This document shows, one piece after another, positions 37,302-45,068 of a stretch of DNA of 64,000 bases. Where the stretch lies: NCBI GenBank assembly GCA_944372335.1, contig CALVYQ010000007.1:1-64000 (forward strand), read 5' to 3'. The notes beneath the pieces are model-generated. The model searched no databases. It was not told the origin of the DNA and was given only the letters and a program-made list of their open reading frames with translations. Source of the stretch: an uncultured Clostridia bacterium. GTDB taxonomy: Bacteria > Bacillota > Clostridia > Christensenellales > UBA1242. Both the position numbers and the translations under genes were made by a program. Each line of letters starts with the position of its first letter. Position 1 is the stretch's first letter.

Positions 37302-38508
37302 ATGGCAATTTACGATTTGGAAAGAAAAATTTTAGGCAATCATCAACCGCTTCCTTTTTTAATAACTTAACTATATTCTGTGCACCATATATTGAATATA
37401 AAATGCCATTCGCACCATAGCCTAAATTATAAAAAATACCCTCATCTTCTTCAAGCGTTCCTACTATTGAAAGATTGTTTGTTGTTGAGGAAAATAACCC
37501 ACAAAACTCATACTCAAAACTTGCATTTTCGAGTTCTGGAAACATGTTAATGGCAAACTTTTTTAATTTTTTATATTTTTTCTTCGCTTTTTTGCCTTTT
37601 ATCTTATCACCTCTTAAAAGGGTATCTTCCCCTCCTATTATAAGTCTATTATCATCAGATAATCTCATATAATGATATGGCGTGGAATTGTCTTGTAAAA
37701 GTTCACGATTTTGCCAAAGTTTATCTTTAAGTTTCTCACTTGTTATGGTGTAACTCACAAATTTGGTGCATAGTTCTTTCTCGGTAAATAACTCTGTGTT
37801 ATAGCCCGTGGTGCAGATGATTTTCTTGCATTTTATCTCAATTCCATAGTTTGTAATAACCTTATAACCATTTTTTAGCTTTATAATTTCTGTTGCCTCC
37901 GTATGCTCAAATATTCTAATTTTTTTATCAACATTTTCAATCAATTGCTTTTCAAATAGATATGGATTAAACTCCGCTCCGCCATTTTTAGCAATGATGC
38001 CCGCCCGCAAAAAGAAAGGAAAAGGATTATTTTTCTCGTCAACAAACTCTATATTTAGATTATTATTTTGCCTAAATCTTGCCTCTCTTTCTAATTCTTT
38101 AACCTCGCTTTTTTTGGTTGTAAAAATCAGTGTATCACGTTTGCTGTAATGACAAAAGTTACCAAGTTGTTTAATAATCTTATCAATATCATCAAGTGCT
38201 TTAAGTCCAAGATAATAGATTTTAACTATCTCTTCTTTTTTAAAATAAGCTGTTAAATCATTTGCGTGCTCATCAAGTTGATATTCCAAAATTGCGGTCG
38301 CACAACTTGTGTTCATATACCCAAGCCTATGTTTTTCAATCAAAACGGCATCGAAGTTGTTTTGAGCAAAATAGTAAGCAGTTATAGCACCGTCAATACC
38401 GCCTCCTACAATAAGATAGTCGCACTCTATATTTTTATCTAGATATGAAAAGCCTTTTGTTTTATCCTTTACATCACTAAAATACGGCTTGCCTTTGACA
38501 TATTCCAT
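37300..38508 (-). CDS. FAD-dependent oxidoreductase (DAO family)
   Basis: The ATG at 38508 has GGAG 5 nt upstream, while the longer frame needs a GTG. The 402-residue flavoenzyme begins with an FAD-binding fold (CDYLIVGGGIDGAITAYYFAQNNFDAVLIEK) and ends GLFSSTTNNLSIVGTLEEDEGIFYNLGYGANGI, the glycine-oxidase/GlpO-like C-terminal pattern. The substrate is unknown; amino-acid or amine oxidation is typical of the superfamily. Its 3' end touches the tRNA-Glu terminator. The gap 38509-38770 has no supported gene. Confidence 0.88.
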   Translation of the reverse strand: MEYVKGKPYFSDVKDKTKGFSYLDKNIECDYLIVGGGIDGAITAYYFAQNNFDAVLIEKHRLGYMNTSCATAILEYQLDEHANDLTAYFKKEEIVKIYYLGLKALDDIDKIIKQLGNFCHYSKRDTLIFTTKKSEVKELEREARFRQNNNLNIEFVDEKNNPFPFFLRAGIIAKNGGAEFNPYLFEKQLIENVDKKIRIFEHTEATEIIKLKNGYKVITNYGIEIKCKKIICTTGYNTELFTEKELCTKFVSYTITSEKLKDKLWQNRELLQDNSTPYHYMRLSDDNRLIIGGEDTLLRGDKIKGKKAKKKYKKLKKFAINMFPELENASFEYEFCGLFSSTTNNLSIVGTLEEDEGIFYNLGYGANGILYSIYGAQNIVKLLKKEAVDDCLKFFFPNRKLP

Positions 38509-38770
38509 AAACACTCCTTCTCTTCTATTTATGGATAAAAAGAAAATTTTTAGTCAGGTTATACTCTTGTTTATAATCAACAAAAAAACAAGCCTATTAA
38601 AAATCTATAATACAATTAAGAGCACTTTACAAATTTTTAATCTTAGCTTGTCAATAGAATTTAATAACACCAAATTTAAATTTAAGATAAAATATGATAT
38701 ATATAACAAAAAAATTGTTTTACAAAATGAAACTCTAAAAATTTTCACTCCATAAAACAATCTCTTTTAA

Positions 38771-38846
38771 TGGAGCTTACGACGAGATTCGAACTCGTGA
38801 CCTCAGCCTTACCAAGGCTGTGCGCTACCTGCTGCGCCACGTAAGC
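38771..38846 (-). tRNA. tRNA-Thr (anticodon GGT)
   Basis: A 76-nt cloverleaf on the minus strand with encoded CCA; acceptor GCTTACG/CGTAAGC; anticodon stem CAGCC/GGCTG around TTGGTAA (anticodon GGT); T arm ACGAGTTCGAATCTCGT. It lies downstream of rplM-rpsI on the same strand. Confidence 0.94.
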
Positions 38847-38854
38847 ATAGGAGA

Positions 38855-38915
38855 GAAATTCTCTCCGCCCTAATTAAAGTTGCATAATATCCTCCTTTCA
38901 ATTAGCGGTTTTATT
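38855..38915 (-). other. Structured spacer with a strong SD and a three-codon frame
   Basis: On the minus strand an AAAGGAGG ribosome site is followed 5 nt later by ATG CAA CTT TAA (Met-Gln-Leu-stop). Flanking CCGCTAATT and AATTAGGGCGG can pair, placing the site in a loop. A palindrome GGAGAGAAATTCTCTCC (38851-38867) lies between it and tRNA-Thr. Function unknown. Confidence 0.35.
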
Positions 38916-39005
38916 TACTTGGTTTTTCCTTACCAAAATATTTAGATTATTTTGTAAGCACAAAAAGCGACTTTCCAAAAATCAAGCAACTTGCATATTC
39001 CAAAA

Positions 39006-39413
39006 TTATCTCTTTGAGAATTGTGGAGCTTTTCTTGCTTTTTTGAGTCCGTACTTCTTTCTTTCCTTCATTCTTGGGTCTCTTGTCAAGAAGCCTGCTT
39101 GTTTAAGTTCTGGCTTGTAAGTTTCAGAAGCCTTAACAAGTGCTCTTGCGATTCCGTGACAGATAGCTCCTGCCTGACCTGCAATACCACCGCCTTCAAC
39201 ATTGACAAAAACATCGAATTTATCAGCAGTATTTGTTAAAGCAAGAGGTTGTTTAGCAATCAAAATGAGGGTATCTCTTTGAAGATACTCATCAATATGC
39301 CTGCCATTAACTGTGAACTTTCCATTTCCCGGAACAAGTCTAACTCTTGCGATTGATTTCTTTCTTCTTCCTGTTGCAATAAAAGCCTCAATTTTATCTT
39401 GTTTCTTTGCCAT
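39006..39413 (-). CDS. rpsI: 30S ribosomal protein S9
   Basis: The 135-residue protein contains [26 protein letters not shown] and ends [17 protein letters not shown], the conserved S9 tail that reaches the P-site tRNA. It overlaps rplM by one base and forms the standard rplM-rpsI operon. Confidence 0.98.
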   Translation of the reverse strand: MAKKQDKIEAFIATGRRKKSIARVRLVPGNGKFTVNGRHIDEYLQRDTLILIAKQPLALTNTADKFDVFVNVEGGGIAGQAGAICHGIARALVKASETYKPELKQAGFLTRDPRMKERKKYGLKKARKAPQFSKR

Positions 39414-39856
39414 TATTCAATAACTCCTTTTAAAGCAACTTGCTCTGGTTTTTGTGCGATTTGCTCATGATTTGCATCTTTATAAACATGAAGTCTTGTA
39501 AACTCTTTTCTTCCAAGAGAGTTTTTTGGAAGCATACCTTTAACGGCGTGCTCAATAACTTTTCTAGAGTCCTTTGCCATAAGTGTCTTATAGTCAACTG
39601 ATTTAAGTCCACCTACATATCCTGTATGCCAACGAAGTTTCTTTTGCTCCAATTTCTTTCCGGTTAAAACAACCTTATCAGAATTGATAACAACAACAAA
39701 ATCTCCGGTGTCAACATTTGGTGTGTATATTGTTTTATTCTTGCCGGTCAAAATATCAGCAACTTGGCTTGCAAGTCTGCCAAGAGGCATATTTGTAGCA
39801 TCAACTAGATACCATTTTCTTTCAACAGTGACCGGATTAGCCATATATGTTTTCAT
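39413..39856 (-). CDS. rplM: 50S ribosomal protein L13
   Basis: The ATG at 39856 has GGGAG upstream and gives 147 residues. Typical L13 text: [72 protein letters not shown]. It is the first gene of the rplM-rpsI operon with a SigA promoter at 39952-39981 and a leader of about 90 nt that may be an autoregulatory site. Confidence 0.98.
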   Translation of the reverse strand: MKTYMANPVTVERKWYLVDATNMPLGRLASQVADILTGKNKTIYTPNVDTGDFVVVINSDKVVLTGKKLEQKKLRWHTGYVGGLKSVDYKTLMAKDSRKVIEHAVKGMLPKNSLGRKEFTRLHVYKDANHEQIAQKPEQVALKGVIE

Positions 39857-39945
39857 TTTTATCTCCCTAAAATATTTTTTGGACATTTCATCTTCTTTAA
39901 AAACGCCTTATCGGGGCTAACAATAAAAACGCCTTTAAATAAAGA
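39857..39945 (-). ncRNA. Possible L13 leader RNA
   Basis: The leader between promoter and rplM contains a direct repeat AAAACGCCTT (39899-39908 and 39925-39934 on the plus strand) around CGGGGCTAAC, able to form alternative stems. L13 leaders are known in Firmicutes. I cannot confirm a match to that family. Confidence 0.35.
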
Positions 39946-39951
39946 CTTTAT

Positions 39952-39981
39952 TATTTTACTTTAATAATAAAAAGATGTCAA
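39952..39981 (-). promoter_or_regulatory. SigA promoter of rplM-rpsI
   Basis: TTGACA (39981-39976), 18-bp spacer, TAAAAT (39957-39952) on the minus strand. Confidence 0.75.
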
Positions 39982-40116
39982 GTGTTTAGTCAAAATTTTT
40001 AATAGAATCTTGAAAATTATTCTCTTTGTAAGTTGTTTGTTTTGAGCTATATTAAATCTCCTAACCATATTAAAACTCTTAAATTGACAATACGCAAATC
40101 GGAGATTATTTTAGTC

Positions 40117-40584
40117 TTATAAATATGGGAAGGTGATATTAAAGATTAACACGGCAAAAATATAACTAAGACACAAACCAATTGCCAACAATAATACGGA
40201 GGTGATGTCTTTTAAATACCACTTATCAAATTGTTTCATTAGCACCAAATTTGTCGCTCCTAAAAGTCCACCAAAAATTCCGCCTACAAGCCCAAACAAA
40301 ATACACGGCAAGAAAACTAAGACTGATAAAACGATCTCGTACCAATAAAGTTTTCTCTCCAGCATAATTTCATTGTTGAACATAGTTATAGAAGCTCCAA
40401 CAAGTTGATTACCTTTGATTTTAAATTCTTCAACTTTGTCTTCATTCTTGTATTCATATAGATTATATTTTTTCTTAGTTAAGTTGATGCCGTCATATTT
40501 AATAGTTCTCTTCCCAGTCCAGAAATTTTCTTCGTATTCCAAAGTCTTATTTAGTGTTTTTTCATTATTTATTGTTATTTTCAC
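40117..40584 (-). CDS. Hypothetical membrane protein coupled to the giant repeat protein
   Basis: The 155-residue product has an N-terminal soluble half rich in Lys, Glu and Tyr (residues 1-75) and a C-terminal half with two to three membrane helices (about 80-103, 105-115 Gly-rich, and 130-152). It overlaps the end of the gene at 40581 by 4 bp, so it is translated from the same mRNA. No family is recognised. Partnership with the giant protein is inferred from coupling only. Confidence 0.7.
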   Translation of the reverse strand: MKITINNEKTLNKTLEYEENFWTGKRTIKYDGINLTKKKYNLYEYKNEDKVEEFKIKGNQLVGASITMFNNEIMLERKLYWYEIVLSVLVFLPCILFGLVGGIFGGLLGATNLVLMKQFDKWYLKDITSVLLLAIGLCLSYIFAVLIFNITFPYL

Positions 40585-43500
40585 ACCCCATCTCCTTCCT
40601 TAAAAATATTTAAAATTGGATAATTCTCACCGTCAAAATACCATATTTCACCCCAAGTAAGATTTTCCAAAATCCATTCTTCGTCTTTTAAATACGTACT
40701 ATCTATAGTTGTTCCAACCAAATCTAAAATCATATACTGATTTTCGCCTTTAAAATGAATATCACTGTTAGTTGTAGTATAAACATTAGTTATGGTAGCC
40801 AAAGACTGAGCGGTGAAATCGGAAAGATAGAATTTTGTATAATTAAATGTATCTGGATAATATTCAATCTGTGCATCAATAAAGCAATTTGTAATTGTTG
40901 TTCCTTCATAAGCACCGCCGACCATACCTCCGACTTTAGATGGCATAGTTGGGTCGCCTGTTATTATATCCATAGTGACGTTAGCATAACTATTTTCAAT
41001 ATCAGCCTCTCCTGCACCTAAAAAACCTCCAACATAAGCCGTTTCTGTTTCTTCAATAATCAATGTTAAATCTATAAAAGAATTTTCGATGCCACAGCCA
41101 AAATCAACACTACCAACAAAACCTCCAATGTTAATTGAATTCACTGATTTTACAACAATTTCTCCACTTGCAAAACAGTTGAAAATATCTCCCGTTCTCA
41201 TTTTTCCGACAAAAACTCCAACATTCACAATAACAGCCGTATCGTTCTCAAACTCTAAATAAAAATTTTCAATTCCTAAGTTATAGAATGAGGTTGTAAA
41301 ATCGCCATATAAAACCAAAGAATAATTATCATTGTTAAATGTGATATTTTTTAATACGTGACCGTCTCCGTCAATCGTGCCCCAAAAATGTCTCAACGAA
41401 TAAAACTTTGTGTTTGCAAAATCTAAATCGTTAGTAAGTTTGTAGTGAGTTGCTTGATTCACAAGGTCGGAATCTCTATACAGAGTTTCAACATACCTAT
41501 AATCGTCTATACTTGTTATGAGATACGGATTTTCCCTTGTTCCCTCTCCTTCTAGAGGTTGAATCCAAAACGCCTTTAACACAAGATTTTCTTCATATAT
41601 ATCACTATTGATAATCGCTTCGCTACAATCTAAGAATATTGTTCCGTTATATTGCCAGCCCACAAATATAAAGCCATCTTTTTCAAATTGATTTGCCGGC
41701 AAAGTAACCTCCGCATCAAAAGTTGCGGTTATTGATGCCATCTCACCGCTTGTCGCACCATTACCATCAAAGGTGATATTATATTGTTTAGGAAAATAAA
41801 CAGCATTAAGATACACGGACTCACCATTGGTATAAAATAATCTAGAAACAGTTTCTCCAACCATATACTCACGACCATAATAATTTTTATAATATGCAAA
41901 CTCGTAGCCCTCATAGGAATAGGTTGGTTCTTCTAAGACAAACTCTTCATTGTAAGTTTTCCAGCCAATTTCAACAACCTGTGTCTCACCTTTATGCCTA
42001 TATCGATAATAAGCCCTATACCTTATCTCGTCGCAAACAGAGAAAAGGTCGATAACTCCTCCATCTTCATCTGTTAGTTTACTGAAAACATCGGAATAAA
42101 TTGTGCCATCTTTATCCTCAAAATACTTAAAAATATATCCTTGCAACTTAAATTTATCAATTACCGGAACTTCTTCTGAATATCTATACGTTTCTGTTAT
42201 ACAATTTTCTAAATCTACTTCATTTTGAGGGTGATATCTTACATCATAGGTATATTCAGAAAGTACAGCAGTTAATTCAATAACATCACCATTTACTGAT
42301 GTTAAGTTTAAAATTTCTTCATTATCGGTAAATCTTGCATAGTTTGATTTTTGATACCAATACGAAAATTTATGATAATCTTTTGTAAAACGATTTGCAC
42401 ACAATGCCTGTGGCTCATCATATTTAAAAGTTTGTTCGTATGCGTCTTGTTCATAACATACAAATCTTACAGTATATTCTATTGGCCTCCATTGGGCTTG
42501 CAATGTTACAAAATCTTCAACCTCTGACAATTTAGAAATTTCTTCTCCATCTTGATAAGTCTTTCCCTCATAAAGCCAACCATCAAAAAGATAACCCATC
42601 TTTGTAAATTCGTTAACAGGAAGCGTGGCAACCTGATCGTATTTTAATGATAAACGCCCCATTTCTCCATTGTCAGCACCATTACCATTAAAACATATTG
42701 TATATTCAATAATTTCCCAAATCGCTTGCAATGTAACAACGCCATTATTTACATTTGTAAGATTTCTTACAACTTGGTTGTTTTGATAAACTCTGTCATA
42801 TTCATTAACCTGCCAACCTACTCCCTTATAATGAAGATAACTAAAATTATTATCTGGCAAAGTAATTTCTTGGTCATAAGCTACAACAATATCACTCATA
42901 CTGCCTGTTCCGCCATTTGCATCAAATTTTATGGTATAGCTTATTGGCGTCCACTTAGCATAACACGAATTTTGTTCGGTTACCGGCTTTGAAAAATCAA
43001 ATTTATTTTCAAAACTAGTATCTTCATACCAACCTTCAAATATATATCCTCTTTTTTCTGGGTCATCGATTTGAGAAACTAATTTTCCACTAATATAATC
43101 TTTTTGAGAATAAACATTTCCTTCACTATAGAAAGTAAATGTCTTACACATATCATTGAATTCCTGTAGTGACACATTTAAATCTCTGTCAATATCGTTA
43201 ATATTATTTATTGGCACACAAACGTTGACCATATCAAAATCCATGCCACTAATATATAGCTGTCTTGATATTATTCCAACAACTCTGCCTTTACTGTTGA
43301 ACAAAACTCCACCTTTATTTGCTCCGTCAACACTTGCAGTAGTTTGAATGCTTGAAACTCCATCTGAGTCAGATTCGACCTTAAATACCATTCCTTCAGT
43401 TATAACACTGCTCTCAGTTTGAGTGTCGGTGTAGGTTATAGAATACACCTTATTCCCCATTGCAATGTTATTGCTGTTGCCAAGTTTAATAGGCTTGGTG

Positions 43501-44105
43501 TTTTTAATATCGACCTGAATAATAGCGAGATTACTATCCATATCAACGCCAACTACTTTTTCTATATTATACTGTTCACCATTATATAACTTAACAGAAC
43601 CGCTGGTGCAATCCTCTATGTTGCTGTATATGGTAACTCCTAAGCCAGAACTATTTATAAAAAAGCCTGTACCCTCCTTATTTGGTCTGTTTCCGGACGA
43701 TGAAATATAAAAAACAGCTGGGTTATAGTTTTCATAAATTTGCTTACTTGAATAATTGACAGGAATTAGAAACGCACATAACGCAAGAATGATTGCCAAA
43801 ACTCCGAGCCCTGCAATAAAGTACCAAGGTTTAGATTTTAATATATTTACATGAACTTTATCAGCTTTAGGCTGGGTATTATCTACGCTTTCTTTTTCTT
43901 TACCACTTGCCAAATAAAAAAAATCCACTAAAGAAATTCCAAAGATATCCGCTAATTTTTCAATAGCTTCAAAACTCGGTTCCGCCAAATCGTTCTCCCA
44001 CTTAGAAATAGCTTGATATGAAATATTTAGCATATCTCCAAGTTGTTTTTGCGTGAGACCCTTTTCTTTTCTTAACTTGGCAATTACCTGTCCAAATTTT
44101 CTCAT
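40581..44105 (-). CDS. Giant XRE-HTH / TM / degenerate HtrA-like / Listeria-type repeat protein
   Basis: The 1174-residue protein has an unusual order of parts. An XRE helix-turn-helix (residues 5-60, LRKEKGLTQKQLGDMLNISYQAISKWEN) comes first. One membrane helix follows (about 94-117). A trypsin/HtrA-like domain (about 125-300) has GTGFFINSSG and GGVLFNSKGRVVGI, but the catalytic triad is lost (Asn near 162 for His, Asn near 192 for Asp, Lys near 264 for Ser). About seven beta-grasp repeats of the Listeria/Bacteroides (Flg_new) type (about 325-870; FDANGGTGSM..., FNGNGADNGEM..., FDGNGATSGEM...) follow. A GLUG-like adhesin C-terminus comes last, starting GTRENPYLITSIDDY. The topology implies a DNA-binding head inside and a very large sensor/adhesin outside. 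GGAGAGGG precedes the ATG. Confidence 0.88.
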   Translation of the reverse strand: MRKFGQVIAKLRKEKGLTQKQLGDMLNISYQAISKWENDLAEPSFEAIEKLADIFGISLVDFFYLASGKEKESVDNTQPKADKVHVNILKSKPWYFIAGLGVLAIILALCAFLIPVNYSSKQIYENYNPAVFYISSSGNRPNKEGTGFFINSSGLGVTIYSNIEDCTSGSVKLYNGEQYNIEKVVGVDMDSNLAIIQVDIKNTKPIKLGNSNNIAMGNKVYSITYTDTQTESSVITEGMVFKVESDSDGVSSIQTTASVDGANKGGVLFNSKGRVVGIISRQLYISGMDFDMVNVCVPINNINDIDRDLNVSLQEFNDMCKTFTFYSEGNVYSQKDYISGKLVSQIDDPEKRGYIFEGWYEDTSFENKFDFSKPVTEQNSCYAKWTPISYTIKFDANGGTGSMSDIVVAYDQEITLPDNNFSYLHYKGVGWQVNEYDRVYQNNQVVRNLTNVNNGVVTLQAIWEIIEYTICFNGNGADNGEMGRLSLKYDQVATLPVNEFTKMGYLFDGWLYEGKTYQDGEEISKLSEVEDFVTLQAQWRPIEYTVRFVCYEQDAYEQTFKYDEPQALCANRFTKDYHKFSYWYQKSNYARFTDNEEILNLTSVNGDVIELTAVLSEYTYDVRYHPQNEVDLENCITETYRYSEEVPVIDKFKLQGYIFKYFEDKDGTIYSDVFSKLTDEDGGVIDLFSVCDEIRYRAYYRYRHKGETQVVEIGWKTYNEEFVLEEPTYSYEGYEFAYYKNYYGREYMVGETVSRLFYTNGESVYLNAVYFPKQYNITFDGNGATSGEMASITATFDAEVTLPANQFEKDGFIFVGWQYNGTIFLDCSEAIINSDIYEENLVLKAFWIQPLEGEGTRENPYLITSIDDYRYVETLYRDSDLVNQATHYKLTNDLDFANTKFYSLRHFWGTIDGDGHVLKNITFNNDNYSLVLYGDFTTSFYNLGIENFYLEFENDTAVIVNVGVFVGKMRTGDIFNCFASGEIVVKSVNSINIGGFVGSVDFGCGIENSFIDLTLIIEETETAYVGGFLGAGEADIENSYANVTMDIITGDPTMPSKVGGMVGGAYEGTTITNCFIDAQIEYYPDTFNYTKFYLSDFTAQSLATITNVYTTTNSDIHFKGENQYMILDLVGTTIDSTYLKDEEWILENLTWGEIWYFDGENYPILNIFKEGDGV

Positions 44106-44321
44106 CTGCCCTCTCCTTTTACAGTCATATTATATCACAAACACCCTCCTTTGTCTTGTGTTTTCTCTCAACTATCGGTTGAATCATATTATTTTTCGTT
44201 GAAAATATCAAAATTAAAAGGTTTTTAATAAAAAAAGTATAATCTAAAATCATTTTTAAATTATACCTATTAAATTTGTATAGTAAAAGATATTTTATCT
44301 TGCTTTTACAAAAATACATCT

Positions 44322-44879
44322 TTACAGCATTGTTGCTGCATTGACAAGGCCATTGTAGGAGATGATTTTTTTGTAGAGAGTGCTTTTAATTTTCTTGTCT
44401 TTCACTTCGTTTTTAAGAATTTCACCTATCTCGTCCATAAGTTTTGCTGAGATATGAGTCATTATGTATTCAAGTTGCTTCTTGTTGACAACACCCTTAA
44501 ATTTCTTTGAAAATTCAAGCGAATTGACATCAACAAGAGCATTAAGTTTATCTATTATTTCTCTATCACATCTTGCTTCTTCAATTATCTTTTTGACCTC
44601 TGGTAGAGAATTTTTCGCAACTTCATTTAAGGCATATTCCTTTTTCACCTGCCCATTTTCTACTTTTGCCAAAAGTCCCTCTAAATCTTCCTTGAAAAAA
44701 CTTGGAAGCTCCAATTTTTCTTTTGCTTTAAGAGCCTTTTCGTGTAGTAGGTATTGATTGTATTTACACACCAAATACACAAAATTTGATGCCACCTTCT
44801 TCACATCATCACAATATTTTGTTTTTGTGACATTGCCAACCTCATCAAAATCGATTAAGTCATATAGATATAGAAACAC
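44322..44879 (-). CDS. Hypothetical helical protein
   Basis: Start is a GTG at 44879 with GGAGG 5 nt upstream. The 185-residue product is almost entirely alpha-helical and charged, without signal peptide or membrane segment. It has Lys/Glu-rich stretches such as EKALKAKEKLELPSFFKEDLEGLLAK and EILKNEVKDKKIKSTLYKKI. No motif or family is recognised. It precedes the giant protein gene but with a 216-bp gap, so linkage is uncertain. Confidence 0.7.
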   Translation of the reverse strand: MFLYLYDLIDFDEVGNVTKTKYCDDVKKVASNFVYLVCKYNQYLLHEKALKAKEKLELPSFFKEDLEGLLAKVENGQVKKEYALNEVAKNSLPEVKKIIEEARCDREIIDKLNALVDVNSLEFSKKFKGVVNKKQLEYIMTHISAKLMDEIGEILKNEVKDKKIKSTLYKKIISYNGLVNAATML

Positions 44880-45014
44880 AACAGCCTCCTTTATGGTTAA
44901 ATGATAGCATATATTTTTGAATAAATCAAATAAAAAATGAATATTTATGCAAATTCTTATTTTTTAATTTTTTTAGTATAAATCATAAAAGATTTTAAAA
45001 ATAGGCTAAATTCT

Positions 45015-45043
45015 TTGACATTTTTTGCAAAAATTTTTATACT
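45015..45043 (+). promoter_or_regulatory. SigA promoter of the OYE-type reductase
   Basis: TTGACA (45015-45020), 17-bp spacer, TATACT (45038-45043), then AAAGGAG and ATG at 45069. Confidence 0.8.
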
Positions 45044-45068
45044 TAATTTAAAGTAAAAGGAGAAAAAT

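Noticed and set aside
38489..38755. 88-residue plus-strand frame between the FAD oxidoreductase and tRNA-Thr
   Set aside because: Overlaps the start of the oxidoreductase on the other strand, has no Shine-Dalgarno, no promoter of note and low-complexity composition.
44125..44319. 64-residue frame between the giant protein gene and 44322
   Set aside because: No ribosome site, AT-driven composition (Lys/Asn/Ile/Phe), no match to any pattern; chance frame in an intergenic gap.
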